Position numbers and translations under genes: made by a program. Shown one piece after another: positions 1-8,000 of a stretch of DNA of 64,000 nt; the stretch's first letter is position 1, and each line of letters opens with the position of its first letter. Origin of the DNA: Synechococcus sp. WH 5701 (GTDB lineage Bacteria > Cyanobacteriota > Cyanobacteriia > PCC-6307 > Cyanobiaceae); assembly GCF_000153045.1 (NCBI RefSeq), contig NZ_CH724159.1:413259-477258 (forward strand), read 5' to 3'. The notes below the pieces were generated by a model that ran no database searches, was not told where the DNA came from, and was given only the letters and a program-made list of their open reading frames with translations.

Positions 1-272
1 ATCATTACCAGCAGCAGTTGAGCGCAGCCGGCTTCCCGGCGATCACCACCGAGTTGCTCGCCGGCAAGCCCTTCTTTTTCGCCGAGACCCACCACCAGCA
101 GTACCTGGAACGGCCAGGCAGTCGGCCCTATTGCTCGGCTCGACCCACCGGCGTTCGACTGAGCGCCTTCCCCGGTTCTGACTTCAAGCTCCCGGCTTCC
201 GTCTGGGAGCACTACGACTGGAGCCAGCCCCATTGCGTCCTACGCAGTCCCGGCGGCCCCATCACGCTCTGA
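1..272 (+). CDS. msrA: peptide methionine-S-sulfoxide reductase MsrA, C-terminal part (cut by window edge)
   Basis: MsrA reduces methionine-S-sulfoxide in oxidised proteins using thioredoxin. The frame is open from base 3, so the gene starts upstream of the window and only about 90 C-terminal residues are visible. The recognisable core is the ITTEL segment followed by FFFAETHHQQYLERPG, matching the family pattern in which TTE and a tyrosine/histidine-rich YHQQYL block line the active site. The catalytic GCFWG motif would lie outside the window. The tail after CSARPTGVRL looks clade-specific. A decayed relative of this same tail lies at 32706-32954. Confidence 0.75.
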   Translation, partial: HYQQQLSAAGFPAITTELLAGKPFFFAETHHQQYLERPGSRPYCSARPTGVRLSAFPGSDFKLPASVWEHYDWSQPHCVLRSPGGPITL

Positions 273-273
273 A

Positions 274-749
274 CCACACGGGCGACTCGTTGCCTACTTG
301 AGGGTCAGCACTGAGGGAAGAGATCAGGACTCCAGTTTCCTGCGGCAGCGGGCTGCTCCCGGATGGCTGGAGCTGACTGCTGCAGAACTGCAGGGGCACA
401 CCACGGCAGAGCGGTATGCACGGATCGAGCCCGAAGAAGGGAGCGGCAAGCCCACCTACAAGCGCCAGCCCTGGCCCCAGCCGACAAGCAGCTACTCGCC
501 AGCTGGCGCATCTGCTGCCAGCTATCGGGCCTGATCTCTACACGATGACGGTGGTACGACGGCAAATGATGCGTGCGATCGAGCGGATCGAGGTCCAGGG
601 CGGTGAGGTCGTGAGCGTCACCCTGGCCGGGGGATGAGGAGGGGCTCCGCCATGTGATCCATCAAGATCCTCGACGCTTGTGGCCGCTCGCCTTGCGCCA
701 GAAGTATTGGCTGCGACCATCCGCTTCCCCACGCTTATCGACGACAGCC
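274..749. other. no convincing gene
   Basis: Several open frames cross this stretch on both strands, but none resembles a known family or shows a consistent start and ribosome site. A short frame ending at 637 (its last 30 residues begin at an ATG at 545) has plausible codon use and could be the tail of a lost gene. I see no tRNA, repeat or terminator here. Confidence 0.4.
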
Positions 750-953
750 ATGGGATCGTCAACGGAACACCGGGCAGCCCTGGCTGCCCTGGGCCTGAAC
801 ACCAAACCCAGAAGCCGGCACGACCTGGCGCGGCTTGTGGCGCGCTGCCACCCGGCCTCCCAGCCATGGAGCGCCGTGCAGACTGCGGCCTACCGGCGGG
901 TGTGGGAAGAACTGGAGAGCGGCTGCGAGGCTGATGTCCCAGTGGCGGCCTGA
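750..953 (+). CDS. small protein of a three-copy family (copy 1)
   Basis: Unrecognised protein of 67 residues. The second half reads DLARLVARCHPASQPW and then TAAYRRVWEELE, which aligns without gaps to the proteins at 1021-1227 and 39877-40086. Shared positions are an A-L-x2-L block near the start, a HPA (or QPA) motif, a following PW in two of the three copies, and an AYR-x-VW-E block. No signal peptide, membrane segment or cysteine pair is evident; it looks like a small soluble helical protein. I chose the ATG at 750 because it gives the same length as its relatives; the frame is open further upstream. This is the most divergent copy, lacking the EDF and VAW residues of the other two. Function unknown. 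Confidence 0.55.
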   Translation: MGSSTEHRAALAALGLNTKPRSRHDLARLVARCHPASQPWSAVQTAAYRRVWEELESGCEADVPVAA

Positions 954-1020
954 GGAACGACCATCGCCGCAAGGATCAGCAGCGGCGGACTTGCTGAGCG
1001 GACCTATGAGGAGATGGTCG

Positions 1021-1227
1021 ATGGTTCCCGATCCACCAGATGTGGCGACGGCGCTGGAGCTTCTGGGTCTGACGGTGGTCCCGGAGGATTTCGAGGCGTT
1101 GGCCTGCCAGGTGGCCTGGATGCACCCTGCTGCGGAGGCCATCAGCGACGCCCAGAGCCTGGCCTACCGGGTGGTGTGGGAAGCGGTGGAGGAACGCATC
1201 GAAAGCCGGAGCGGAGGTGACCTCTGA
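1021..1227 (+). CDS. small protein of a three-copy family (copy 2)
   Basis: Unrecognised 68-residue protein, 67 bases downstream of a divergent paralogue on the same strand. Visible blocks are ALELLGL, VPEDFEALACQVAW, HPA and SLAYRVVWEAVEERIE. The last two blocks are nearly the same in the copy at 39877-40086, where the text is TLAYRVVWQAVEEKIE. It is acidic, short, cytosolic by appearance and probably all-helical. ATG at 1021 gives the family length; an in-frame ATG at 1006 would add five residues. The tandem arrangement suggests local duplication followed by divergence. No function can be assigned. Confidence 0.7.
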   Translation: MVPDPPDVATALELLGLTVVPEDFEALACQVAWMHPAAEAISDAQSLAYRVVWEAVEERIESRSGGDL

Positions 1228-1271
1228 CAGGCAGACCGCCCACCTGCACGAGGCCAGAGTTTGTGCCCAGA

Positions 1272-1898
1272 TCAGGGCTGGGTATCGCTTCTTACGTCAA
1301 CTAGTCGGCGACATTCGTAATGTTTCGTTGCACTCACAAGGGTTTCCCATGGCGCGAGCCACTCAAGCCTGACCATCTCAACATTGAGGTTGCGCCCGTT
1401 TGCATACACCTCAGCCACGGTTCGGCCGTAGCGATCGATCGTCTGGGGCCTGATCTCGAGGGGACCGCTCCCAACCAGCTGGCGCAGGGTCTGGGTGGCG
1501 GCTGCGTCGCTGGCGCCCTGGGCCGTCTCCGGAGCGTCAATACAGTCCAGACGGACGGTGACGGACTCACCGCTGCTGGCCCTGACCCGGATGGTGTCGC
1601 TGTCACCGACTGAGATCAGCCCGGCCCTGCCACTGATCAGTGTTGCCTTGGGCCGAGGACTGGATGGGCCTCTGGGCGGAGGTGATCCACCTTTGCCCCC
1701 CTTACAGAGGGCTTCGCAGGGGATGCCGTCGCCATCACCATCGATGCGCGTGTTCCCCGACTTCAGGGATCGCATCGCCTCCTCACAGGTGCGGAAATTG
1801 GAGCACCGCTGAGCAACTGCCGGCTGAGGACAGACCAGCAGGATGGCCAGGGAGCAGAGCACGAGCAGCCATCGCCTGGAAGGTGCCGGAGACTTCAT
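1272..1898 (-). CDS. secreted thermonuclease-like protein with Excalibur domain, damaged C-terminus
   Basis: Extracytoplasmic nuclease of the staphylococcal nuclease family, expected to cut DNA and RNA with calcium. Residues 1-29 form a signal peptide ending AVA-Q. An Excalibur calcium-binding segment follows around residue 53 (DGDGDGIPCE), then a Ser/Pro-rich linker. The nuclease fold shows VGDSDTIRV (metal aspartate), VRLDCIDAPE (Arg, Asp and Glu of the active site) and DRYGRTVAEVY (second Arg). After NLNVEMVR the frame loses family resemblance; a shifted frame reads GQA, a stop, then VARAM, resembling the usual GQAW-x-YR block. The last ~30 residues are therefore probably a frameshift product. 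All catalytic residues precede the damage, so activity might survive. Confidence 0.75.
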   Translation of the reverse strand: MKSPAPSRRWLLVLCSLAILLVCPQPAVAQRCSNFRTCEEAMRSLKSGNTRIDGDGDGIPCEALCKGGKGGSPPPRGPSSPRPKATLISGRAGLISVGDSDTIRVRASSGESVTVRLDCIDAPETAQGASDAAATQTLRQLVGSGPLEIRPQTIDRYGRTVAEVYANGRNLNVEMVRLEWLAPWETLVSATKHYECRRLVDVRSDTQP

Positions 1899-1986
1899 GC
1901 CTGGATCAATGGGTTCGCAACGGTGATGACTGGTTTGCTGCGCAGGAATGCCTGCCGCTTCGTGGACGGTTCGCCCATCTGCTTGG

Positions 1987-2166
1987 TCAAGTGACGCAAG
2001 GGCTGGAAGCCCCGCCCGGCCGCTGCCGAAAACGATCCCACTGCTCCTGCTCCTGACTGACCCGGATCAGCTGGAGGCGATCGAGGAGCTGCTCCAGCAA
2101 GGGCAGCGCCACCAGCTGGAGGAAGCGCCGCTCTGTAGGCGAGAACGGAGCCCCATGGATTCGCAT
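1987..2166 (-). CDS. small hypothetical protein, 59 residues
   Basis: Not recognised. The frame begins MRIHGAPFSPTERRFLQLVA and continues as an amphipathic leucine-rich helix (LPLLEQLLDRLQLIRV) with a charged Gln/Glu/Arg tail. Codon use is strongly GC3-biased like the neighbouring real genes, which is the main argument that it is coding. It lies upstream of, and in the same orientation as, the secreted nuclease gene (88 bases between them). No signal peptide or membrane span. It may be a degraded end of a longer gene, because nearby sequence is full of remnants. Confidence 0.42.
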   Translation of the reverse strand: MRIHGAPFSPTERRFLQLVALPLLEQLLDRLQLIRVSQEQEQWDRFRQRPGGASSPCVT

Positions 2167-2312
2167 CGCCCTTGCCGCGGGGCTGATGATGGGAAGGAAC
2201 GCCGCCAGTCCCGTTCCGGCGCAGATGTCTGGTGGTGGTGCGCTCCCTGCTTCAGTGCAATCCCCCCTGACTCTTCCTTTTGCTGGTTGGACTGTGGTTT
2301 CGGACCAGTCCG

Positions 2313-2417
2313 ATGGGTATAACGACTGTCACTGCCGGATCGACCAAGGCCACTGTGGACTCGGTCCGTGGTGGCAATACCATACGGGTGAAAGAATCCA
2401 GCCAACGCATAAGCTGA
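2313..2417 (+). pseudogene. fragment of a second thermonuclease-like gene
   Basis: A 34-codon frame contains ATVDSVRGGNTIRVKESSQRI, which matches the first strand of a staphylococcal nuclease domain (compare VISVGDSDTIRV in the nuclease at 1272-1898). The frame then stops, and nothing after it continues the fold, so this is a remnant on the opposite strand. The metal-binding aspartate of the GDGDT turn is replaced by Asn. The 146 bases between 2167 and 2312 show no other gene. Confidence 0.4.
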
Positions 2418-2451
2418 CTTCCCGGTCAAGTTGACTCACCACTTGCGCACC

Positions 2452-2718
2452 CTACTCGGGCTCTACTGCTTCGCTGCCGCTACTAAACCCATCCAATTGA
2501 AGGGCCTTAATTCGTGGCCCAAAAACTTTCCGAATGCGAATCACAACATCAACCATCCAATTCAGATGGTCAGGCCACTGGTCTTTGATGCGGATATCGG
2601 CTTTTCGTCGAAGCGAGATGACTTTATCACTCGCCTCCGGATTGGGATTCCAGTTCTCGCGTAGTTGCCCTCGGTTTTCTAGAATCTCTCTGGCATTTTC
2701 AGGAGGGGGCAGACGCAA
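2452..2718 (-). pseudogene. hypothetical protein fragment, 5' end missing
   Basis: The frame is closed by a stop immediately upstream of the first possible start (a TTG at 2718), so the beginning of the gene is missing. The 88 codons encode NWNPNPEASDKVISLRRKAD and WPDHLNWMVDVV...KVFGPRI, which look like genuine protein. The W-x4-W...VF-x-PR-x pattern is faintly like the C-terminus of DUF4268 proteins, but I am not certain. Base composition is lower in GC than most of the window, like the arsenite gene that follows, so both may have arrived together. Confidence 0.4.
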
Positions 2719-2754
2719 CGGCTAATCACAATACCGAACAAGCCAAAAACCGTT

Positions 2755-2770
2755 TCTTACTTTCGTAAGA
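2755..2770. promoter_or_regulatory. candidate operator upstream of the arsenite efflux gene
   Basis: Perfect inverted repeat TCTTAC-TTTC-GTAAGA, 58 bases before the ATG of the ACR3-type gene. It lies just upstream of a plausible -10 element (TATACC at 2803-2808); a weak -35 candidate sits at 2780-2785. Position and symmetry would fit a repressor site such as ArsR, but no ArsR gene is visible here and the sequence was not matched to a known ArsR box. Confidence 0.3.
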
Positions 2771-2827
2771 CATGATTTCTTATCCATGCTACGCTCTTAG
2801 GGTATACCTTTAAAGCACGAGTGAAAT

Positions 2828-3201
2828 ATGGAAAAAGGTTTAGGAAAATTTGAAAAGTACCTCTGGTTATGGGTCTTGCTGTGTATGTTGATTGGAATAT
2901 TTCTTGCTCAATATTTTCCCGGCCTTAGCTCAATAATGAATAAATGGAAAATAGGGAATGTTTCAATACCCATAGGAGTCTGTCTGTTTTTAATGATGTA
3001 TCCAGCATTGCTTAATTTCCAAGTCAGTGAGGTAAAAAAGCTTCTTAAGGCTCCCAAACCAATAGTACTTACCTTATTGTCTAATTGGTTGATCGCTCCA
3101 TTGGTAACAGCAGTTCTAGCCTATTATTTTCTAGAAGGACACGATCAGCTGATTGTGGCACTTATATTGCTAGGTTCCAGCCCTTGTACGGCAATGGTTA
3201 T
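2828..3201 (+). pseudogene. arsB: arsenite efflux gene, first fragment
   Basis: Encodes the first four or so membrane segments (LWVLLCMLIGIFLAQYF at the N-terminus) through SPCTAMVI. The frame then reads three codons into the insertion sequence and stops at 3214. The ATG at 2828 follows GAGTGAAAT; the ribosome site is weak. Confidence 0.85.
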
Positions 3202-3206
3202 CTTGA

Positions 3207-3351
3207 TTAGGTAGCAAACTCCGCGCTCCTCAGGAGGTGCTCCGGCCGTGCGGTGCAGCTGCAGATGGCATGAACCACCCGCTCGGTCATCTCTCCCAAG
3301 TTGAAGCGCCGGTTGAAACGGTAATTGAAGGCGCCCAGGTAGCGGTCTGCG
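3207..3351 (-). pseudogene. IS1595-type transposase, C-terminal piece
   Basis: Encodes YADRYLGAFNYRFNRRFNLG and the final residues ending in EFAT, the usual C-terminal end of ISXO2-like transposases. It joins in frame to the piece at 5088-5899 when the inserted element and one TATTTA duplication are removed. The frame left of the junction (up to 3422) belongs to the inserted element. Confidence 0.8.
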
Positions 3352-3357
3352 TATTTA

Positions 3358-5081
3358 GGGCCTCCTGAAAAAGCTATTGCTCGGGCCAGCCTCTGATCCA
3401 GAGATGCCTGCGCCGTGATCATCTCAGCATGTAGCCAAACTCAGTCCCGATGAAATGAGCAGCGTGGGACGCCTCTCAGAGGCGATACATGCCATTAGCA
3501 AGCCTTGGAGTATGGCAATCAATACAACAAGAAGCTCCAGGAGCTTCTCGAGGTTCATGACCAACAGATTTATGGCGATGGTGCAACCTGAGGTCTCGGC
3601 CAGCTTCTCACGAACGAGCCCAAGCCCGAAACGGCGCTTCCCTTGGCCGAACTTCCCCTCTACACCGTTGCGCCGCCTCTGATCATCTAGAGCGATCTTC
3701 TTCTCTGCAGCGACGAGATCAGGATCATTTTTTGGCCTGCCAAGACGCGGCCCGCTCAAGCGAATTCCATGCCTCATGCAAAAGGCGCGGTTGGATCGTG
3801 TGCGATAGATCTGATCAGCACAGACAACCTTTGGATAAAAGCCATGGCGACGGTGAAAAGTGCGTACCTGGGATTTTAGGTCTTCTCCTTCGTTGTAGGG
3901 ATCCCAGCTGAGACGATCCAGGAATGCAAATCCATCGCCACTGACCGAGATCGAGATCTTGGCACCAAATTCAACATTATTTCTAGTCTTGCCACGAACG
4001 ATTGGCCTGATGTGGGGTTGTGTCAAACTGACGATTCGATCCTGAATACTTCTGGTGTCTGAGTGATACAGGATCTTTTGCTGCCTCACCAGCTCACTGA
4101 TCACCAACAGCTTGCGATACCAATGGCGACCAGCCGCCAAAACTCTTGCACCGCAGGCGATCAGAGCATCGATACTGGACAGGTTTCGAGCCAGATGCCG
4201 GAGCTGCTGACCAATGGCCTTGCGAATCTTGCTGAGGCGCGGACGCTTCTTCTTGGCCACCGCCAGGAATTGACGACGGGCCTGACGCCGGTTGGTTCTT
4301 GGTTTGTGGCCAAACACATCACGCACTTGCTTGTGCATCTCATCAATCAGCTTCTCTGTCGTTTCGCGGGCTTCATTGAGAAGAGAGAGATCAGTGGGAT
4401 AGCGAATATCGCTGGGCACGCATGTGGCGTCAATCAGAAGGATTCCTTGATGCCTCTTGGGCGCCTTCGCATCTTGGCTGGGGCGTTCAAGAGCGGCAGG
4501 CACTGATCCGTCACCATCATCAGGATCATCATTGTCGCCTTGTTTATTCTGTGCAATTTGTTGTTTGCCATGCCGGACGATCCGCTCGTTGCAGTCATTG
4601 ATGGTCTTCTCTGGCAGCCGACGACGGAAATACACCATCATCGAGGGATCAAACGGTGCCTCGAACTGGAAGCCTTCCAAGCCAAGAAAGAACTGAAGAT
4701 AGGGATTTTCCTTGATCTGCTCAACGAGCTCTTCGTCGGTGACCTGCAAGCGCTCCTTGATGATCAAGGCACCAAGGGCCATGCGAAAAGGCTTGGCAGG
4801 CGCTCCGAACCCCTTTGAAAACTGCGAGGCGTAGTGATGCTCCAGCTCATCCCAAGGGATCAGATCCGCCAACTTCACCCAGCGGTTATCCCCCGAGAGC
4901 TTCCCGCCGAATGGGAGGAAGAAATCATCAAAGGAGAGCTGATTGCCTTCCTTGCGGCGGTACATGTGGAAAACTTGGTGCAGCTTTTCGGCTCAATCCA
5001 GCCGATTTGCGCACATTATACCGCCATAGAAGTGCCCAGATCCACTGCACTGCAAGCGGTCTGGAGATCTTCAGGAAGCCC
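3358..5081. mobile_element. 1,724-bp IS5/IS1182-type insertion sequence, copy A
   Basis: Ends are GGGCCTCCTGAA on the left and TTCAGGAAGCCC on the right. It is flanked by the 6-base direct repeat TATTTA (3352-3357 and 5082-5087). The uninterrupted target can be reconstructed because it lies inside the IS1595 transposase: only one TATTTA is needed to restore the frame. Same length as the copies at 8223-9946 and 25508-27231; the transposases of copies A and C appear identical, so they are recent. Confidence 0.9.
3424..4965 (-). CDS. DDE transposase of the 1,724-bp element, copy A
   Basis: 513-residue transposase of the IS5/IS1182 type. An N-terminal DUF772-like region (FRMALGALIIKERLQVTDEE) is followed by the catalytic core: the first Asp in ILLIDATCVPSD near residue 179, the second in VVCADQIYRTRS, and the Glu in GVEGKFGQGKRRFGLG. 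A hydrophilic insert rich in Asp and Gln (about residues 138-172) separates the N-terminal region from the core. Intact and presumably active. The exact family name is my judgement from motifs; element database comparison would settle it. Confidence 0.9.
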   Translation of the reverse strand: MYRRKEGNQLSFDDFFLPFGGKLSGDNRWVKLADLIPWDELEHHYASQFSKGFGAPAKPFRMALGALIIKERLQVTDEELVEQIKENPYLQFFLGLEGFQFEAPFDPSMMVYFRRRLPEKTINDCNERIVRHGKQQIAQNKQGDNDDPDDGDGSVPAALERPSQDAKAPKRHQGILLIDATCVPSDIRYPTDLSLLNEARETTEKLIDEMHKQVRDVFGHKPRTNRRQARRQFLAVAKKKRPRLSKIRKAIGQQLRHLARNLSSIDALIACGARVLAAGRHWYRKLLVISELVRQQKILYHSDTRSIQDRIVSLTQPHIRPIVRGKTRNNVEFGAKISISVSGDGFAFLDRLSWDPYNEGEDLKSQVRTFHRRHGFYPKVVCADQIYRTRSNRAFCMRHGIRLSGPRLGRPKNDPDLVAAEKKIALDDQRRRNGVEGKFGQGKRRFGLGLVREKLAETSGCTIAINLLVMNLEKLLELLVVLIAILQGLLMACIASERRPTLLISSGLSLATC

Positions 5082-5087
5082 TATTTA

Positions 5088-5899
5088 TCGAATCGCAGAG
5101 CATGGAACGTTCCGCTGAAGCTGGTTTTCAAGTTACTGAGTACCGTGTTGATCCAGCGGAATTCAGGCAGTTCGTTGGGATGGCGCCCCTTCACGACCAC
5201 AGCTTGATGAAAGCAACCGACTTCTGCTACGGCACGGAAGCAGGCAAGTCCGTCAGAGATCACCTCACATCCAATCGCCAGTGCATCTTGAGCCCAGTCA
5301 GCGATGGCGGCAAAGGAGAACGTGGCCACGGTGGCAAGCTTCACGTGCCGGGGGTGGCCCGCATCATCGAGAGAGACGGCCGCCACAATCGGCACCTTGT
5401 TCTCCGATCCCCGTCCTGCCTTGCCACCACAGCGTTCTCCGCCAAGGTAGGCATCATCCACCTGCACCTTTCCCCGCAGGACATAGGCCTCCTCCCGCTC
5501 GCTCATCGCCTGCATGATCTTGTTGTGAACCAGCCACGCTGTTCGGTAGTTCACCCCGAGATGGCGCATCAGGGCGAGGGAAGAAATGCCAGTCTTGGCC
5601 TGGCCCACCAGATAGAAAGCCAGGAACCAGGTGGTCAGCGGTAACTTGGTCGCCTCCATGATGGTGCCGGCCGTGAGGGTGGCCTGATGGCGGCAGCTCC
5701 GGCACTGATAGCGCTTGTGGCGACGGCCACCGATGAGCCCATACTCCTTGCCCTCACAACGGGGGCATCTGAAGCTGTCGGGCCAGCGCGCCTGCTCCAG
5801 GGCGGCCTCGCAATTCTCCTCGGTGCCGTAGAGCTCGATGAACTTGGGCAGCGACAGGCTGGCCTGGAACTGAATCCGATTCATAGCCATGCCAATCAC
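5088..5899 (-). pseudogene. IS1595-type transposase, N-terminal piece
   Basis: Encodes the zinc ribbon (CPRCEG...YQCRSCRHQ) and the DDE core of an ISXO2-like transposase (VQVDDAYLGGE, then VISDGLACFRAV). The frame runs into the inserted element after HALRFDK. Together with 3207-3351 it forms a complete transposase of about 315 residues. The start is probably the ATG at 5899 or one of the two Met codons just after it. Confidence 0.85.
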
Positions 5900-5971
5900 C
5901 CCTGGTACACACGTACCAGCTTATGCGACAAAGCCGGCTGACGGAGCTTGCTACCTAATCAAGATGGTTAT

Positions 5972-6485
5972 TGTTTGGGGAAGCTTAGCAAAGGGCAATC
6001 AAGAACAAAATGTGATTACAACAAGTATAAACACTTTTACAATAATGTTCTTATATGCCCCAGTTGTCATCCTGCTAACAGGCGTTCAAGGGATAGACAT
6101 TGATAAATTCGAGTTATTCATTTCTGTTTTGGTATTCATTGGCATCCCCATGCTGACGAGCCTTGTCTCGCGTAAACTTCTAATCAAGCGTAAAGGGAGA
6201 GTCTGGTTCGAAACTGTTTACAGACCTCTTTTGGGCAAGATTGCTATAATTGCATTACTATTTACCTTGATACTCCTATTCACTTTAAATGGAGAAGTGT
6301 TGATGCAAAACCCTCAAGACATGCTTCTAGTTTCAGTACCACTTTTGATTGGGTTTGTGATTATAGTAGCATTGAACATACTTTTAACAAAGTTATTCAA
6401 ATTGAAATATAAAGAAGCAATTGTAACTGTAATAATAGGCTCTTCGAGTCATTTTGAAATTGCTATAGCCACTGCTATAGCTCTA
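5972..6485 (+). pseudogene. arsB: arsenite efflux gene, middle fragment
   Basis: Encodes the central permease: GSLAKGNQEQNV followed by membrane helices (MFLYAPVVILLTGV, ALLFTLILLFTL, VPLLIGFVIIVALNILL) and HFEIAIATAIAL. After position 6485 the frame runs into the IS5-type element and stops at 6527. An ATG at 5965 lies within the duplicated target, so an internal product could in principle be made, but nothing suggests it is functional. Confidence 0.85.
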
Positions 6486-6564
6486 GGGCACCTCGAAAAA
6501 TCTACGTCGCTCCCTGACAGCCTATGAAATATGCAATAGAATTGGTTCAGTTCAACACAGCTGA

Positions 6565-7599
6565 ATGGGACAGCGTGGATTCTGGGATGAGGAGAAGCGC
6601 ATCCACAGGCTTCAGCAGAAGAAGCCCACGTTAGCGACCCTGTCCGAGACGATTCCCTGGGATGCCTTCAGGCCACTGCTGGAGCAGGGTTACAGCCATG
6701 AACGCAAGAGCAATGCTGGCCGTAAGCGGATTGATCCGATCATCCTCTTCAAGATGCTGGTGCTGCAGCAGCTGTTCAACCTCAGTGATGAGGAGCTGGA
6801 ATTTCAGGTCAACGACAGACGCTCATTCGAGGAGTTTGTCGGACTGGGAGTGATGAACACCATTCCCGATGCCACCACTATTGCCTTCTTCCGCGAGCGG
6901 CTCCGCAAGGCGGGTGTTGTCGATGAGCTTTTTGAACGTTTTGAGGAGCACCTGCGGACCCATGGGCTGGAGGCCCGTGGTGGGCAGATCATCGATGCAA
7001 CACTTGTCCCAGTTCCCAAACAGCGAAACTCAAGGGAGGAGAACAAGACCATCAAGGATGGAGCCATTCCAGAGAAGTGGTTGGACAAGCCAAACCGCTT
7101 GCGCCAGAAGGACACTGACGCTCGCTGGGTCAAGAAGAATGGCGTCAACCACTACGGCTACAAGAACAGCATCTGCATTGATGCCACTCACGGCTTCATT
7201 CGCAGATTTGCCATTACCCCAGCTAATATTCACGACAGCCAGATGCTTACGCAGGTGCTAGACCCTGAAAATAGGGATGACTTTGTCTGGGCTGATTCTG
7301 GCTATGCAGGTGCTCAGTTTGAGGATCTCCTGGACCTGGGTGGTTTTGAGAGCCGAATTCATGAAAAGGGCTCACGCTGCCATCCCTTGAGCGAGGAGGC
7401 CAAGGAACGGAACAAGGTCCGATCAACTGTACGGGCCAGGGTTGAGCATGTCTTTGGTGCAATCACAACCTGCATGCGCGGCAAGCTGACAAGGCGGATT
7501 GGACTGGCCAGAACGAAAGCTTGGTGGGGACTGCGTAATCTGACTTACAACTTTCTTCGATACCTGCATTGCAACTCAAAGGCAATGCTGGCTGTCTGA
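6565..7599 (+). CDS. IS5-family transposase, copy 1
   Basis: 344-residue DDE transposase. The N-terminal region has RKRIDPIILFKMLVLQQLFN and LSDEELEFQVNDRRSF. Catalytic residues are visible in QIIDATLVPVPKQ, FVWADSGYAG and RARVEHVFGAI. The predicted product is the same as that of the inverted copy at 10609-11643. Complete and probably functional. Confidence 0.92.
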   Translation: MGQRGFWDEEKRIHRLQQKKPTLATLSETIPWDAFRPLLEQGYSHERKSNAGRKRIDPIILFKMLVLQQLFNLSDEELEFQVNDRRSFEEFVGLGVMNTIPDATTIAFFRERLRKAGVVDELFERFEEHLRTHGLEARGGQIIDATLVPVPKQRNSREENKTIKDGAIPEKWLDKPNRLRQKDTDARWVKKNGVNHYGYKNSICIDATHGFIRRFAITPANIHDSQMLTQVLDPENRDDFVWADSGYAGAQFEDLLDLGGFESRIHEKGSRCHPLSEEAKERNKVRSTVRARVEHVFGAITTCMRGKLTRRIGLARTKAWWGLRNLTYNFLRYLHCNSKAMLAV

Positions 7600-7610
7600 T
7601 CATTCGGCAA

Positions 7611-7626
7611 CGGGATAATTATCCCG
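7611..7626. terminator. palindrome downstream of the IS5 transposase
   Basis: Perfect 16-base palindrome CGGGATAATTATCCCG lying 12 bases after the transposase stop. The same palindrome is at 10582-10597 in the other copy. It may act as a terminator or protect the element from outside transcription; there is no clear T-run. Confidence 0.35.
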
Positions 7627-7734
7627 CATTTAAGTCATGAATGTCAGTCATCAGGCGGATCTGCACGTGCAGAGGATGAGCATTTTGCTTCTCAAGGCAG
7701 CCTGGGTAGTGGCAATATTTCGAGGTGCCCTCTA

Positions 7735-7857
7735 TTTGGCTTAGGATCTCAAGCTGCCCTCGGTACAACCATGGGACTATTCTGGGAAGTGCCAATTATG
7801 TTGGGATTGGTGTATTTTGGTAAATACCTAAGACGAATATCTTTTTGGAATGGATAG
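7735..7857 (+). pseudogene. arsB: arsenite efflux gene, last fragment
   Basis: Forty codons ending in a TAG, reading FGLGSQAALGTTMGLFWEVP and then MLGLVYFGKYLRRI. This is the last membrane helix and tail of an ACR3 permease. It continues the middle fragment in frame when the IS5 element is removed. Confidence 0.85.
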
Positions 7858-7879
7858 TGGCTTTCCTGATCGTGCCTAG

Positions 7880-7916
7880 GCTACAGATAAAGGTACCAAA
7901 TGAGCTTATCTGTAGC
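7880..7916. terminator. hairpin after the arsenite efflux gene
   Basis: Arms GCTACAGATAA and TTATCTGTAGC pair perfectly over 11 bases around a 15-base loop, 23 bases downstream of the arsB stop. There is no T-run, so it could be a weak terminator or the edge of another element. Confidence 0.4.
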
Positions 7917-8000
7917 TAAGTGAGGTGGTCTGGTTTTTCTGGACAGTTCCCATCGTTAACCTCTGAGGCGGGGCACCGCCCCTGAAAGGGGCTCCCACCG

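Larger units (their letters stand above)
3202..5963. mobile_element. IS1595-family (ISXO2-like) insertion sequence, itself interrupted
   Basis: Terminal inverted repeats CTTGATTAGGTAGCAA-x-CTCCG occur at both ends, and an 8-base direct repeat ATGGTTAT flanks the element (3194-3201 and 5964-5971). Eight-base duplications are the known signature of the IS1595 family. Without its passenger the element is 1,032 bp. Its transposase is split by the 1,724-bp element at 3358-5081, so it cannot move by itself now. Confidence 0.88.
6486..7730. mobile_element. 1,245-bp IS5-type insertion sequence, copy 1
   Basis: Inverted ends GGGCACCTCGAAA, flanked by the 4-base direct repeat TCTA (6482-6485 and 7731-7734), as expected for IS5. 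It interrupts the arsenite efflux gene between codons for Leu and Phe. An inverted copy of identical length lies at 10478-11722, so recombination between the two could flip the 2.7 kb between them. Confidence 0.92.
2828..7857 (+). pseudogene. arsB: ACR3-family arsenite efflux gene, interrupted by two insertion sequences
   Basis: The gene encoded a ten-helix membrane permease exporting arsenite. It survives as three pieces: 2828-3201, 5972-6485 and 7735-7857. Removing the IS1595-type element with one copy of its 8-base duplication, and the IS5-type element with one copy of its 4-base duplication, gives exactly 337 codons with no frameshift. The joined protein shows the ACR3 hallmark SPCTAMVIVWG across the first insertion point, then GNQEQNV, and GLGSQAALGTTMGLFWEVP across the second. 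The coding sequence is markedly AT-rich compared with the surrounding genes, indicating acquisition from another lineage. The gene is presently inactive, though precise excision would restore it. Confidence 0.9.
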
